From: Lachnoclostridium sp.
GTDB taxonomy: Bacteria; Bacillota; Clostridia; Lachnospirales; Lachnospiraceae
DNA length: 11,583 nt
Direction of reading: 5' to 3'
Assembly (NCBI GenBank): GCA_003445895.1
Contig: DMCD01000292.1
Coordinates: 17,562-29,144, forward strand
A program made the position numbers and the translations under genes. The notes beneath the pieces were generated by a model that saw only the letters and a list, made by a program, of their open reading frames with translations, was not told the DNA's origin and searched no databases. Shown here piece after piece: positions 1-5,714 of this stretch (position 1 is the stretch's first letter; every line of letters starts with the position of its first letter).

Positions 1-323
1 TCGGTATCCGTCTTTGAAGTAATTCTCTTGTAATGGTTATACACCGCAACCGACAGAACCTTTTTCGCATCTTCCTGTCCGATGACATATTCATCCAGGA
101 AGCCCTTGATTTCCCGCGGCTTCGGAAGATTGATTCCGGTAAAATCCGGCTTCTTTTTCCGCTTTCCGCGACCCAAGGACTCCTCCTCGAGGATCTCGGA
201 GCACAGTTCCACACAGTCATCGCAGATGTATACATCTCCGATGCCCGCGATCAGCTTCTTTACCTGGTTCTGCGTCTTGCCGCAGAACGAACATCTGATT
301 CCATCGTCACTCTTATTGGGCAT
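1..323 (-). CDS. clpX: ATP-dependent Clp protease ATP-binding subunit ClpX (N-terminal part)
   Basis: ClpX is the AAA+ unfoldase that recognises tagged substrates and threads them into ClpP in the cytosol. Only the first 107 residues lie in the window; the gene runs off the left edge. Residues 11-41 form the zinc-binding domain, with CSFC at 11-14 and CDDC at 34-37 giving the C-x2-C / C-x2-C ligand set. After a charged linker (GRGKRKKK, about 51-58) comes the start of the AAA+ module, with the ClpX-typical segment [22 protein letters not shown] (given here as key stretch 67-88). The Walker A motif would lie beyond the edge. The start is the ATG at 323, with AGGTG about five bases upstream. 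A second ATG at 327 is out of frame. The gene begins 25 bases after the clpP stop, so the two are probably co-transcribed. Identification is firm; the remainder of the gene cannot be checked. Confidence 0.96.
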   Translation of the reverse strand, partial: MPNKSDDGIRCSFCGKTQNQVKKLIAGIGDVYICDDCVELCSEILEEESLGRGKRKKKPDFTGINLPKPREIKGFLDEYVIGQEDAKKVLSVAVYNHYKRITSKTDT

Positions 324-348
324 GCATTCACCTCAGTTTCTTCCCGAA

Positions 349-930
349 TCAGTGCTTTTCAATCACACTGTCAATCAGCCCATAGGCAAGGGCCTCCTGC
401 GCCGTCATATAGTTGTCGCGCTCGGTGTCCCTGGCAATCTCTTCATAGCTTCTTCCGGTGTTGGCCGCAAGAATCTCATTCATCTTCTTTCTGGTGCGCA
501 GAATGTGCTCTGCAGCAATGGAAATCTCCGTTGCCTGTCCCTGGGCACCGCCCGACGGCTGATGGATCATGATCTCCGCGTTGGGAAGCGCGTATCTCTT
601 TCCCTTTGTTCCGCCTGCAAGAAGGAATGCGCCCATGCTGGCAGCCATTCCGAGGCAGATGGTAGATACATCGCACTTGATATACTGCATGGTATCATAG
701 ATCGCCATACCGGCAGTCACAGAACCTCCCGGGCTGTTGATATACAGATTGATATCCTTGTCCGGATCCTCCGCCTCCAGGAACAGCAGCTGGGCAACCG
801 TCAGGCTGGCTGTCACCTCATTTACCTCTTCGCCGAGGAAAATGATTCTGTCCTTCAGAAGTCTGGAGTAAATATCATAGGAGCGTTCGCCCCTGCTGGT
901 AGATTCGAGAACATAGGGTACAAGTGCCAT
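349..930 (-). CDS. clpP: ATP-dependent Clp protease proteolytic subunit ClpP
   Basis: ClpP is the serine peptidase that forms a 14-mer barrel and degrades proteins delivered by ClpX or ClpC. The 193-residue product has the normal family length. The catalytic triad is visible: Ser98 in GMAASMGA, His123 in MIHQPSGG and Asp172 in TERDNYM. The handle-forming helix and the YINSPGGSV oxyanion strand (63-71) are intact, and the N-terminal VPYVLE segment is typical of mature ClpP. The start is the ATG at 930, with AAAGGA about ten bases upstream; two ATGs in between are out of frame. It lies between tig (98 bases upstream) and clpX (25 bases downstream), an order common in Firmicutes and Proteobacteria. 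No separate promoter is convincing in the tig-clpP gap, so transcription from the tig promoter is inferred. Confidence 0.97.
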   Translation of the reverse strand: MALVPYVLESTSRGERSYDIYSRLLKDRIIFLGEEVNEVTASLTVAQLLFLEAEDPDKDINLYINSPGGSVTAGMAIYDTMQYIKCDVSTICLGMAASMGAFLLAGGTKGKRYALPNAEIMIHQPSGGAQGQATEISIAAEHILRTRKKMNEILAANTGRSYEEIARDTERDNYMTAQEALAYGLIDSVIEKH

Positions 931-969
931 TATGCATCATTCCTTTCTCTTATGTCCCCTAATGAGTGA

Positions 970-998
970 ATTTCCCGAAAGCTACGCCTCCGGGAAAT
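970..998 (-). other. 13-bp hairpin in the tig-clpP intergenic RNA
   Basis: In the minus-strand transcript, arms ATTTCCCGGAGGC and GCTTTCGGGAAAT pair over 13 positions, two or three of them G-U, around a GTA loop. The outer eight pairs are perfect Watson-Crick. No U-run follows (next bases TCACTCATTA), so it is not a classical intrinsic terminator. It could be a processing site, an mRNA-stabilising stem or a weak attenuator that sets the tig to clpP ratio. The structure is seen in the sequence; the role is inference. Confidence 0.6.
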
Positions 999-1028
999 CA
1001 ACTCAGGGTTATTCGACTGGTTCTGAAA

Positions 1029-2318
1029 TCAGTTCAGCTTTGCCTCTGCCATAAGGAAATCGATTGCCTGCTGAATCTTCAGGTCGCCGCGGATCTGCTT
1101 CTCCTGATCCGGGGTGATAAAGCTCTTGAAACGATCCAGGTCAATCTGGTAATCCTTGGCCATCTTTTCCAGCTGCTCTGCATAAATCTCATCGTTTACT
1201 TCGATATTCTCGGTCTCCGCAACCTTCTCGAGAACGAGTCTGGTGCGGATTCTCTTCTCAGCCTCCGGTGTGAGCTGCTCAAGAAGCTTCTCTACGGTCT
1301 GGCCGGTGTACTTCAGATAGTCGTTGATGTTCAGGCCCTGGTTCTGAAGTCTCTGTGCATATTCATCCGCCATGCTGCGGGCCTCGGTATCAATCATGGC
1401 CTTCGGCAGATCCATCTGTGCATTTGCCACAACCTTGTCAACCACGTTGTTCTCATTCTCGGTGGTTGCAGCCCGCATCTTGCGGTCTTCCAGCTGTGTC
1501 TTCAGGTCAGCCTTATACTCTTCAAGGGTGCTGAAATCGGAGACATTGTCTGCGAATTCATCGTTGAGCTCCGGAAGCTCCTTCTCCTTGATGCTCTTTA
1601 CGGTAACATCGAACTTAGCCGGCTTGCCAGCCAGTTCCTCAGCGTGATACTCGGTCGGGAAGGTTACATTGACCTCGCATGCCTCGCCGATGTTCTTGCC
1701 AATCAGCTGCTCCTCAAATCCCTCGATGAAGGAGTGGGAACCGATGGTCAGCGGATAATCAAATCCCTCGCCGCCTTCAAAGGCCTTGCCGTCAACATAG
1801 CCCTTGAAATCGATGGTGGTCTGGTCGCCGTCCTGTACCGGACGATCGGTGATATCAACCAGTCTGGATGCTCTCTCGCGGGCTGCCTGCAGCTCCTTCT
1901 CCACATCCTCGTCGGTAACGGCAGCGTCAGCCTTCTTCACCTCAACGCCCTTGTACTCGCCCAGGGTAACTTCCGGCTTAACGGCAACTTCTGCAGTGTA
2001 GATAAAGCTCTTGCCCTTCTCCATCTGTTCTACTTCGATCTTCGGGCTGGAAACGATGTCCTCACCGCTCTCTTCCACAGCCTTCGGATAGGAATCATTG
2101 ATGCAGGTATTGGCAGCGTCCTCATAGAACAGGCCTGCGCCGTACATCTTCTCGATAATCTGGAGCGGAGCCTTGCCCTTCCGGAATCCCGGTACGTTGA
2201 ATCTTCCTTTATTCTGATTATAGGCTTTCTTGATCGCCTCGTTAAAGTCCTCAGCCGGCACTTCCACCGTCAGTTTGATCATGTTCTTCTCTTCTAATTT
2301 TTCCGTCTTTACACTCAT
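1029..2318 (-). CDS. tig: Trigger factor (ribosome-associated chaperone and peptidyl-prolyl isomerase)
   Basis: Trigger factor docks on the ribosome exit tunnel, shields nascent chains and has prolyl isomerase activity. The 429-residue product matches the family length. The N-terminal ribosome-binding domain (about 1-130) carries the signature GFRKGK at residues 44-49. The FKBP-like domain (about 150-245) contains DGDQTTIDFKGYVDG, FEEQLIG and EELAGKPAKFDV. The remainder is the acidic, helix-rich C-terminal chaperone domain, ending in FLMAEAKLN. The start is the ATG at 2318, with AAGGAGG nine bases upstream. It is the first gene of the tig-clpP-clpX cluster, a common arrangement that groups chaperone and protease. 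It has its own promoter (2375-2404) and a leader of about 50 bases. Confidence 0.97.
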   Translation of the reverse strand: MSVKTEKLEEKNMIKLTVEVPAEDFNEAIKKAYNQNKGRFNVPGFRKGKAPLQIIEKMYGAGLFYEDAANTCINDSYPKAVEESGEDIVSSPKIEVEQMEKGKSFIYTAEVAVKPEVTLGEYKGVEVKKADAAVTDEDVEKELQAARERASRLVDITDRPVQDGDQTTIDFKGYVDGKAFEGGEGFDYPLTIGSHSFIEGFEEQLIGKNIGEACEVNVTFPTEYHAEELAGKPAKFDVTVKSIKEKELPELNDEFADNVSDFSTLEEYKADLKTQLEDRKMRAATTENENNVVDKVVANAQMDLPKAMIDTEARSMADEYAQRLQNQGLNINDYLKYTGQTVEKLLEQLTPEAEKRIRTRLVLEKVAETENIEVNDEIYAEQLEKMAKDYQIDLDRFKSFITPDQEKQIRGDLKIQQAIDFLMAEAKLN

Positions 2319-2374
2319 TACGGGAGTCCTCCTTAATCCTTCGCCATCTGATAGGCGCTACACTACGAAGTAGC

Positions 2375-2404
2375 ATTATATCATAGTCCTGTCGGGAAAT
2401 GCAA
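2375..2404 (-). promoter_or_regulatory. Sigma-A-type promoter of tig-clpP-clpX
   Basis: On the minus strand, TTGCAT (2404-2399) is followed by an 18-base spacer and TATAAT (2380-2375). TG one base before the -10 (TGATATAAT) gives an extended -10. The start of transcription is expected near 2368, about 50 bases before the tig ATG. No heat-shock CIRCE or CtsR-like repeat was found in the leader, although short dyads (GCTAC...GTAGC, CGCC...GGCG) are present. Confidence 0.75.
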
Positions 2405-2415
2405 CAGTAAACACA

Positions 2416-2457
2416 GAAAAATCCTCCGCACAAACCGCCTGTGCAGAGGATTTTTTC
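2416..2457 (-). terminator. Intrinsic terminator downstream of the DJ-1 family gene
   Basis: A 12-pair stem (arms ATCCTCTGCACA and TGTGCGGAGGAT in the minus-strand RNA) with a 7-base loop is followed by UUUUU. In the minus-strand RNA one position is a G-U pair; on the plus strand it would be a C-A mismatch. This favours action on minus-strand transcripts, although both sides carry A/T runs. It separates the DJ-1 gene from the tig promoter. Confidence 0.88.
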
Positions 2458-2484
2458 TGACTTTCCCCAAGTTCCGGCAAAAGG

Positions 2485-3033
2485 CTACCTGTACAGTATC
2501 TTATTGCCAACATTCACAGCCGCAATCGGGTCCGCAAGAAGTTTTACCAGCTCCAGTCCGAAATCAAACACAAAACCAAGTCCACGTGACGTCGTGATGT
2601 TTCCGTCTGTCACCACAGCAGCTCCGGTATACTTCGCCCCGCCCAGCCGGTCTTCACAGCCCGGATAGCAGGTCGCTCTCCGATCCTTCAGGATTCCCAG
2701 TTCTCCCAGTACCATAGGTGCGGCGCAGATCGCCGCAATTCTTTTCCCGCTTCTGTTGGCTTCCACAAGCGCATCACAGAGTGTACCGCACTCAAGAAGA
2801 TGCGTCGTTCCAGGCTGTCCGCCCGGCAGAAACAGCATATCCGGTTTTTCAAAATCAACATTTTTCAGAAGATAATCTGCCCGGATGCCAAATCCGTGCG
2901 ATCCCCTGACTTCCCTCTTTCCCGTGACTGAAACAAGCTTTACCGTAATCCCCGCCCGTGCAAGAATATCAGCTGTTGCAAGGCACTCAACTTCTTCCAG
3001 TCCGTCTGCCATAAATGCGTATACCAGTGCCAT
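2485..3033 (-). CDS. DJ-1/PfpI family protein (ThiJ/YajL-like)
   Basis: This cytosolic protein belongs to the DJ-1/PfpI superfamily, whose members include glyoxalase III/deglycase-type enzymes, redox-sensing chaperones and proteases. The exact activity cannot be assigned from sequence. The product is 182 residues, the usual size of DJ-1/YajL. The nucleophile-elbow cysteine is Cys103 in AAICAAP, and the partner acidic residue is Glu16 in GLEEVE, equivalent to Glu18 of human DJ-1. The fold markers FLPGGQPG (68-75) and VVTDGNITTSRG near the C terminus are present. The start is the ATG at 3033 because a purine-rich GAAGGAAGGAAGAAGG lies five bases upstream. The frame opens 20 codons further, but without a better ribosome site. 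It is flanked by its own promoter and terminator, so it is probably monocistronic. Confidence 0.9.
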   Translation of the reverse strand: MALVYAFMADGLEEVECLATADILARAGITVKLVSVTGKREVRGSHGFGIRADYLLKNVDFEKPDMLFLPGGQPGTTHLLECGTLCDALVEANRSGKRIAAICAAPMVLGELGILKDRRATCYPGCEDRLGGAKYTGAAVVTDGNITTSRGLGFVFDFGLELVKLLADPIAAVNVGNKILYR

Positions 3034-3038
3034 TCTGA

Positions 3039-3056
3039 CCTTCTTCCTTCCTTCAC
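3039..3056 (-). promoter_or_regulatory. Ribosome binding site that fixes the DJ-1 start at 3033
   Basis: A purine run with repeated GAAGG lies five bases before the ATG at 3033. It contains three overlapping AAGG cores. A start 20 codons upstream would place this run inside the coding region and add a tail not found in DJ-1 proteins. Confidence 0.7.
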
Positions 3057-3107
3057 AGAATATACAGTACCTGATTTTAATAACCGGCTGCAATGGTGCA
3101 CAAACCC

Positions 3108-3150
3108 CACATTGGTTCTATTATATCACATCTTTACAGAAAGTTGTCAC
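3108..3150 (-). promoter_or_regulatory. Promoter of the DJ-1 family gene
   Basis: On the minus strand the -10 is TATAAT (3125-3120) with an extended TG (TGATATAAT). The -35 is GTGACA (3150-3145, spacer 19) or TGACAA (3149-3144, spacer 18). Transcription should start near 3113, giving a leader of about 80 bases. Just downstream, CAATG-TG and CA-C-CATTG arms (3091-3114) form an imperfect dyad at the expected start, possibly an operator or leader stem. Confidence 0.65.
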
Positions 3151-3208
3151 GTTTTGTCATGTTTTTAATTTTTTCGGACATTTCTTTGGAATGATACCCT
3201 ATTTTCCA

Positions 3209-3237
3209 TTGCATCGCTAGTTTTAATCAGATAGAAT
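3209..3237 (+). promoter_or_regulatory. Promoter of the CYTH gene
   Basis: TTGCAT (3209-3214), a 17-base spacer and TAGAAT (3232-3237) form a sigma-A-type promoter, with a predicted start near 3244. It is divergent from the DJ-1 promoter. The rest of the 258-base gap (3034-3291) is AT-rich, with a T-run at 3265-3272 just before the CYTH ribosome site AAAGGA. No gene is seen in it. Confidence 0.6.
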
Positions 3238-3291
3238 ATAACTATTCGAGCATCTTACGCATTATTTTTTTTCATTTCAGAAAGGAAACCT

Positions 3292-3753
3292 ATGGAAATC
3301 GAACGAAAATTCCTCATTCCGACGGAAAATCTGCCCGAATCTCCCGACAATTATCCGAGCCACGCCATCGAACAGGCCTATCTCTGCACCTCTCCTGTGG
3401 TCAGAATCCGCCGGTCCGATGACACCTATTATCTGACCTATAAATCAAAGGGACTCCTTTCCCGGGAGGAATATAACCTGCCGCTCACAGAAGAGTCCTA
3501 CCGGCACCTGCTGGCCAAGGCCGACGGCCGGATCCTCACGAAGCGCCGTTATGAAATTCCCATCGAGGGCACCGCTCTCACCATCGAGCTGGACATATTC
3601 TCCGGCGTCTATGAAGGTCTCATCCTCGCGGAAGTGGAATTTCCCACTGAGGAAGAAGCCCTCGCCTTTGTCCCGCCGTCCTGGTTTGGAAGGGAAGTTA
3701 CGTACAGCGGGGAGTATCAGAACAGTGTGCTGGCGATGAAGGATGCGGAGTAA
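3292..3753 (+). CDS. CYTH domain protein (triphosphate tunnel metalloenzyme)
   Basis: CYTH proteins form a beta-barrel tunnel that binds triphosphate compounds with divalent metal. Members include inorganic triphosphatases, thiamine triphosphatase and class IV adenylate cyclases. At 153 residues this is a minimal bacterial CYTH protein. The defining N-terminal ExExK motif is EIERK at residues 2-6. Further tunnel residues are the basic RIRR (about 38-41), the lysines of YLTYKSKG, KRR (about 84-86), and the acidic strands ELDIF and LAEVEFP. The start is the ATG at 3292, with AAAGGA seven bases upstream. Two consecutive TAA stops end it. It is the only plus-strand gene in the window, monocistronic, with its own promoter and terminator. 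Inorganic triphosphatase activity is the most likely guess for a stand-alone short CYTH, but the substrate is not determined by the sequence. Confidence 0.9.
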   Translation: MEIERKFLIPTENLPESPDNYPSHAIEQAYLCTSPVVRIRRSDDTYYLTYKSKGLLSREEYNLPLTEESYRHLLAKADGRILTKRRYEIPIEGTALTIELDIFSGVYEGLILAEVEFPTEEEALAFVPPSWFGREVTYSGEYQNSVLAMKDAE

Positions 3754-3755
3754 TA

Positions 3756-3836
3756 AAAAATGAGCAGCAGGCCCCTGCTGCCGGAAGCTTGCCCGAAGGA
3801 GCTTCCGAAGGCAGGGCTGCCTGCTGCTCTTTTAAT
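3756..3836. terminator. Long bidirectional terminator between convergent CYTH and malic enzyme genes
   Basis: A 68-base hairpin (3762-3829) has an 11-pair outer stem (GAGCAGCAGGC / GCCTGCTGCTC), a small internal mismatch, an inner CCTGC/GCAGG helix, and a top helix CGGAAGC/GCTTCCG with a 12-base loop. It is followed by TTTT on the plus strand. On the minus strand the outer stem is followed by A then TTTTTT. It can thus terminate both the CYTH transcript and the malic enzyme transcript, whose stop codon is only 25 bases away. It is longer and more compound than most intrinsic terminators. Confidence 0.88.
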
Positions 3837-3853
3837 TATATCATCCCGCCTGT

Positions 3854-5026
3854 TCAGATACGGGCCACACCACTTGCTCTCGCCGCATCGGCCACAGCTT
3901 TTGCCACGGCCTCACGGACTCTCGGATCGAAGGCTTTCGGAAGAACGTTGTCTCTGCTCAGCTCTTCGTCCGGTACCAGAGATGCCAGGGCCTTCGCCGC
4001 TGCCACTTTCATCTCCATGTTGATATCGGAAGCCCGTACGTCCAGCGCACCGCGGAAGATTCCCGGGAATGCCAGAACGTTGTTCAGCTGGTTGGGATAG
4101 TCGCTCCGGCCGGTGCAGACCACAGCGGCGCCGCCCTTCTTCGCCTCATCCGGGAAGATCTCCGGCGTCGGGTTGGCGCAGGCCAGAATGATCGGGTCCT
4201 TCGCCATGGTACGGACGTCATCCGCCGTAAGAAGTCCTGGTGCGGAAACACCGATAAAGAGATCCGCGCCCGGAAGAATATCCCGCAAAGTTCCCTTCTG
4301 GTTTTCCGGGTTGGTCAGCTCGGCGAGCTCCTGCAGCGCAGGTCCCATTCCTTCTCTGCCGCGGTAAATCACGCCGTCCTTGTCGCTCATGATGACGTTT
4401 TTCATGCCCGCGCCGAGAAGAATCTTGCAGATGGCCGTTCCTGCGGCGCCGGCGCCGGACATGACAACTTTCACATCCTCCAGCTTCTTTCCGACGACCT
4501 TCAGTGCATTCATGACGCCGGCGAGGGCAATGACTGCCGTACCATGCTGGTCATCATGGAATACCGGGATGTCGCATCTCTTTTTCAGCTTCTCTTCAAT
4601 CTCAAAGCAGCGCGGTGCCGAAATATCCTCCAGGTTGATGCCGCCGAAGGAACCCGCCAGAAGTGCTACGGTATTGACGATATCATCCACTTCCTTGCTC
4701 CGGATGCAGAGGGGAATCGCATCCACATCACCGAAGGCCTTGAACAGCACGCACTTTCCTTCCATAACCGGCATGCCTGCTTCCGGACCGATATCACCGA
4801 GACCGAGTACGGCGGTTCCGTCGGTCACGACTGCCACCGTGTTCCAGCGTCTGGTCAGCTCATAGCTCTTGTCGATATCCTTCTGGATCTCCAGGCAGGG
4901 CTGGGCAACGCCCGGCGTATAAGCCACAGAGAGAGCTTCCGAGCTGTCAACGGCCGCTCTGGCAGTAACCTCAATCTTTCCTTTCCACTCGTAATGCTTC
5001 TTCAGAGCGATCTCTTTCACATCCAT
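3854..5026 (-). CDS. Malic enzyme (malate dehydrogenase, oxaloacetate-decarboxylating)
   Basis: The enzyme oxidatively decarboxylates malate to pyruvate and CO2 with NAD(P), linking C4 acids to central metabolism in the cytosol. The 390-residue product is the short bacterial form, without the phosphotransacetylase-like extension of MaeB. The catalytic Tyr36 lies in VAYTPGVAQP and the lysine pair in MEGKCVLFK (91, 96). The metal-binding acids are Glu133-Asp134 in NLEDI and the Asp pair in FHDDQHGT (158-159). The Rossmann loop is GAGAAGTA (191-198) and the late motif is CANPTPEI. Asp215, at the end of the second Rossmann strand (VIMSDKDG), suggests a preference for NAD over NADP; this is inference. 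The start is the ATG at 5026, with AAAGGAG about nine bases upstream. No clear promoter sits right before it; a terminator hairpin at 5066-5093 and a structured region lie upstream. It ends next to a bidirectional terminator. Confidence 0.95.
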   Translation of the reverse strand: MDVKEIALKKHYEWKGKIEVTARAAVDSSEALSVAYTPGVAQPCLEIQKDIDKSYELTRRWNTVAVVTDGTAVLGLGDIGPEAGMPVMEGKCVLFKAFGDVDAIPLCIRSKEVDDIVNTVALLAGSFGGINLEDISAPRCFEIEEKLKKRCDIPVFHDDQHGTAVIALAGVMNALKVVGKKLEDVKVVMSGAGAAGTAICKILLGAGMKNVIMSDKDGVIYRGREGMGPALQELAELTNPENQKGTLRDILPGADLFIGVSAPGLLTADDVRTMAKDPIILACANPTPEIFPDEAKKGGAAVVCTGRSDYPNQLNNVLAFPGIFRGALDVRASDINMEMKVAAAKALASLVPDEELSRDNVLPKAFDPRVREAVAKAVADAARASGVARI

Positions 5027-5059
5027 GGGTTTGATCTCCTTTGGGTATTATTAATTGAT

Positions 5060-5093
5060 AGTAAAACAGGGGGCAGGTTATCTGCCCCCCTGT
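5060..5093 (-). terminator. GC-rich intrinsic terminator or attenuator upstream of the malic enzyme gene
   Basis: In the minus-strand RNA, ACAGGGGGGCAG pairs with CTGCCCCCTGT across a 5-base loop (ATAAC), with one bulged G, and is followed by TTTT then AC. It lies 40 bases before the malic enzyme ATG. It may end the desulfoferrodoxin transcript or a small RNA. Because the malic enzyme gene has no obvious promoter between this stem and its start, read-through or attenuation control is possible. Confidence 0.68.
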
Positions 5094-5267
5094 AAATGCG
5101 ACATTCAAGACACGCTCGCGTGTCTTGCGCGCCGCGTGCTGGTCTGCTCGCCCCAAAGGGGCGAGAGCCCCGCGGCTTTGAGCGGTTCAAAGGCTCACTT
5201 CGTGAGCCTTCACCGGCGCCGTCAGGCATCATCTGCTGCTCAGCACGCGTGCGCATTCCTGCGGAGC
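5060..5267 (-). ncRNA. Candidate structured RNA between desulfoferrodoxin and malic enzyme genes
   Basis: I do not recognise this as a known RNA family. The stretch has no credible gene but is dense in complementary arms. A long-range helix pairs 5129-5141 with 5241-5254 (GCGC plus CGCGTGCTG against CAGCACGCG plus GCGC, one bulged base). Inside it are CTCGCCCC-AAA-GGGGCGAG (5147-5165) and AAGGCTCAC-TTC-GTGAGCCTT (5190-5210). An alternative stem is CTTTGA/TCAAAG (5176-5192). Outside it lies CAAGACACG-CTCG-CGTGTCTTG (5106-5127), and then the terminator at 5066-5093. Only the minus strand has a U-run at the end, so minus orientation is favoured. It could be a 3'-UTR-derived small RNA, a cis-acting leader of the malic enzyme gene, or a dispersed stem-loop repeat. 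Helices are seen; function is unknown. Confidence 0.45.
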
Positions 5268-5306
5268 GTATAACTCAGCGGGGGACATCCCCCGCTGTAG
5301 TTATAC
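5268..5306 (-). other. Strong hairpin containing the desulfoferrodoxin stop codon
   Basis: In the minus-strand RNA, GTATAACT pairs perfectly with AGTTATAC and CAGCGGGGG with CCCCCGCTG. A single bulged A and an ATGT loop complete a 17-pair stem. The TAA stop (5303-5301) lies in its 5' arm. No U-run follows, so it is not a standard terminator. It may protect the 3' end of the superoxide reductase mRNA or belong to the structured region that follows. Confidence 0.7.
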
Positions 5307-5675
5307 CTCGGCCTTCCAGAGACCGTGCAGGTTGCAGTACTCATAGACTGCCACTGCCTTCTCGCCCTCGGCGAGAACAAATTCCGCTGCCGGCTTCTCT
5401 TCCGGCTTCAGGAACTTGGTCATATAGCCCTTATCTGTCTCCACAACGATGAACTGAATGTAATGCTTCTCCATCATCGGATGCTCAACCTCACCGACCT
5501 GGACGCATACCTTCTGGCCGTCAATCTTCACTGCGGGAACATGCTTCTCCCGTGCGCCGTCGGTGGTTCCGGCAACCAGCTCTTCCACCTTCTCGCCGCA
5601 GCAGGTCAGTCCTGCACAGACATGGTTAAAATCTGTGAGGATGCTTCCGCACTTTCTGCAGATATAAAACTTCAT
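5301..5675 (-). CDS. dfx: Desulfoferrodoxin (two-iron superoxide reductase)
   Basis: This cytosolic enzyme reduces superoxide to hydrogen peroxide without making oxygen, typically drawing electrons from rubredoxin. It is characteristic of anaerobes. The 124-residue product has both iron centres. The N-terminal desulforedoxin-type Fe(Cys)4 site uses Cys6, Cys9, Cys25 and Cys26 (CRKC...CC). The catalytic Fe(His)4Cys site uses His45, His65, His71, Cys114 and His117 (EKHVP, EHPMMEKHY, YCNLHGLW). Lys44 next to His45 is the conserved catalytic lysine, and Glu43 the usual axial glutamate. The start is the ATG at 5675, with AAGGAGG eight bases upstream. An ATG eight codons earlier would put that site inside the gene. 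It follows the L,D-transpeptidase gene by 39 bases with no visible terminator, so co-transcription is likely. Confidence 0.95.
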   Translation of the reverse strand: MKFYICRKCGSILTDFNHVCAGLTCCGEKVEELVAGTTDGAREKHVPAVKIDGQKVCVQVGEVEHPMMEKHYIQFIVVETDKGYMTKFLKPEEKPAAEFVLAEGEKAVAVYEYCNLHGLWKAEV

Positions 5676-5683
5676 AAAAACGC

Positions 5684-5690
5684 CCTCCTT
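5684..5690 (-). promoter_or_regulatory. Ribosome binding site that fixes the desulfoferrodoxin start at 5675
   Basis: AAGGAGG on the minus strand lies eight bases before the ATG at 5675. It excludes the in-frame ATG at 5699, which has no comparable site. Confidence 0.85.
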
Positions 5691-5714
5691 GTTTTTCATA
5701 GTTTATTGGATTGA

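Noticed and set aside
966..2297. 443-codon open frame on the plus strand opposite tig
   Set aside because: It is antisense to the whole trigger factor gene, is leucine-rich from complementary Lys/Glu codons, and lacks a ribosome site or known fold.
2319..2416. CIRCE or CtsR operator upstream of tig-clpP-clpX
   Set aside because: No TTAGCACTC-N9-GAGTGCTAA inverted repeat and no CtsR-like heptad direct repeat are present.
5055..5300. Short open frames in the hairpin-rich gap
   Set aside because: They run through self-complementary DNA on both strands, have no ribosome sites and give low-complexity Arg/Ala/Ser-rich products.
5066..5306. Possible CRISPR array or tandem repeat
   Set aside because: The stems differ in sequence from one another; there is no repeated unit with regular spacing.
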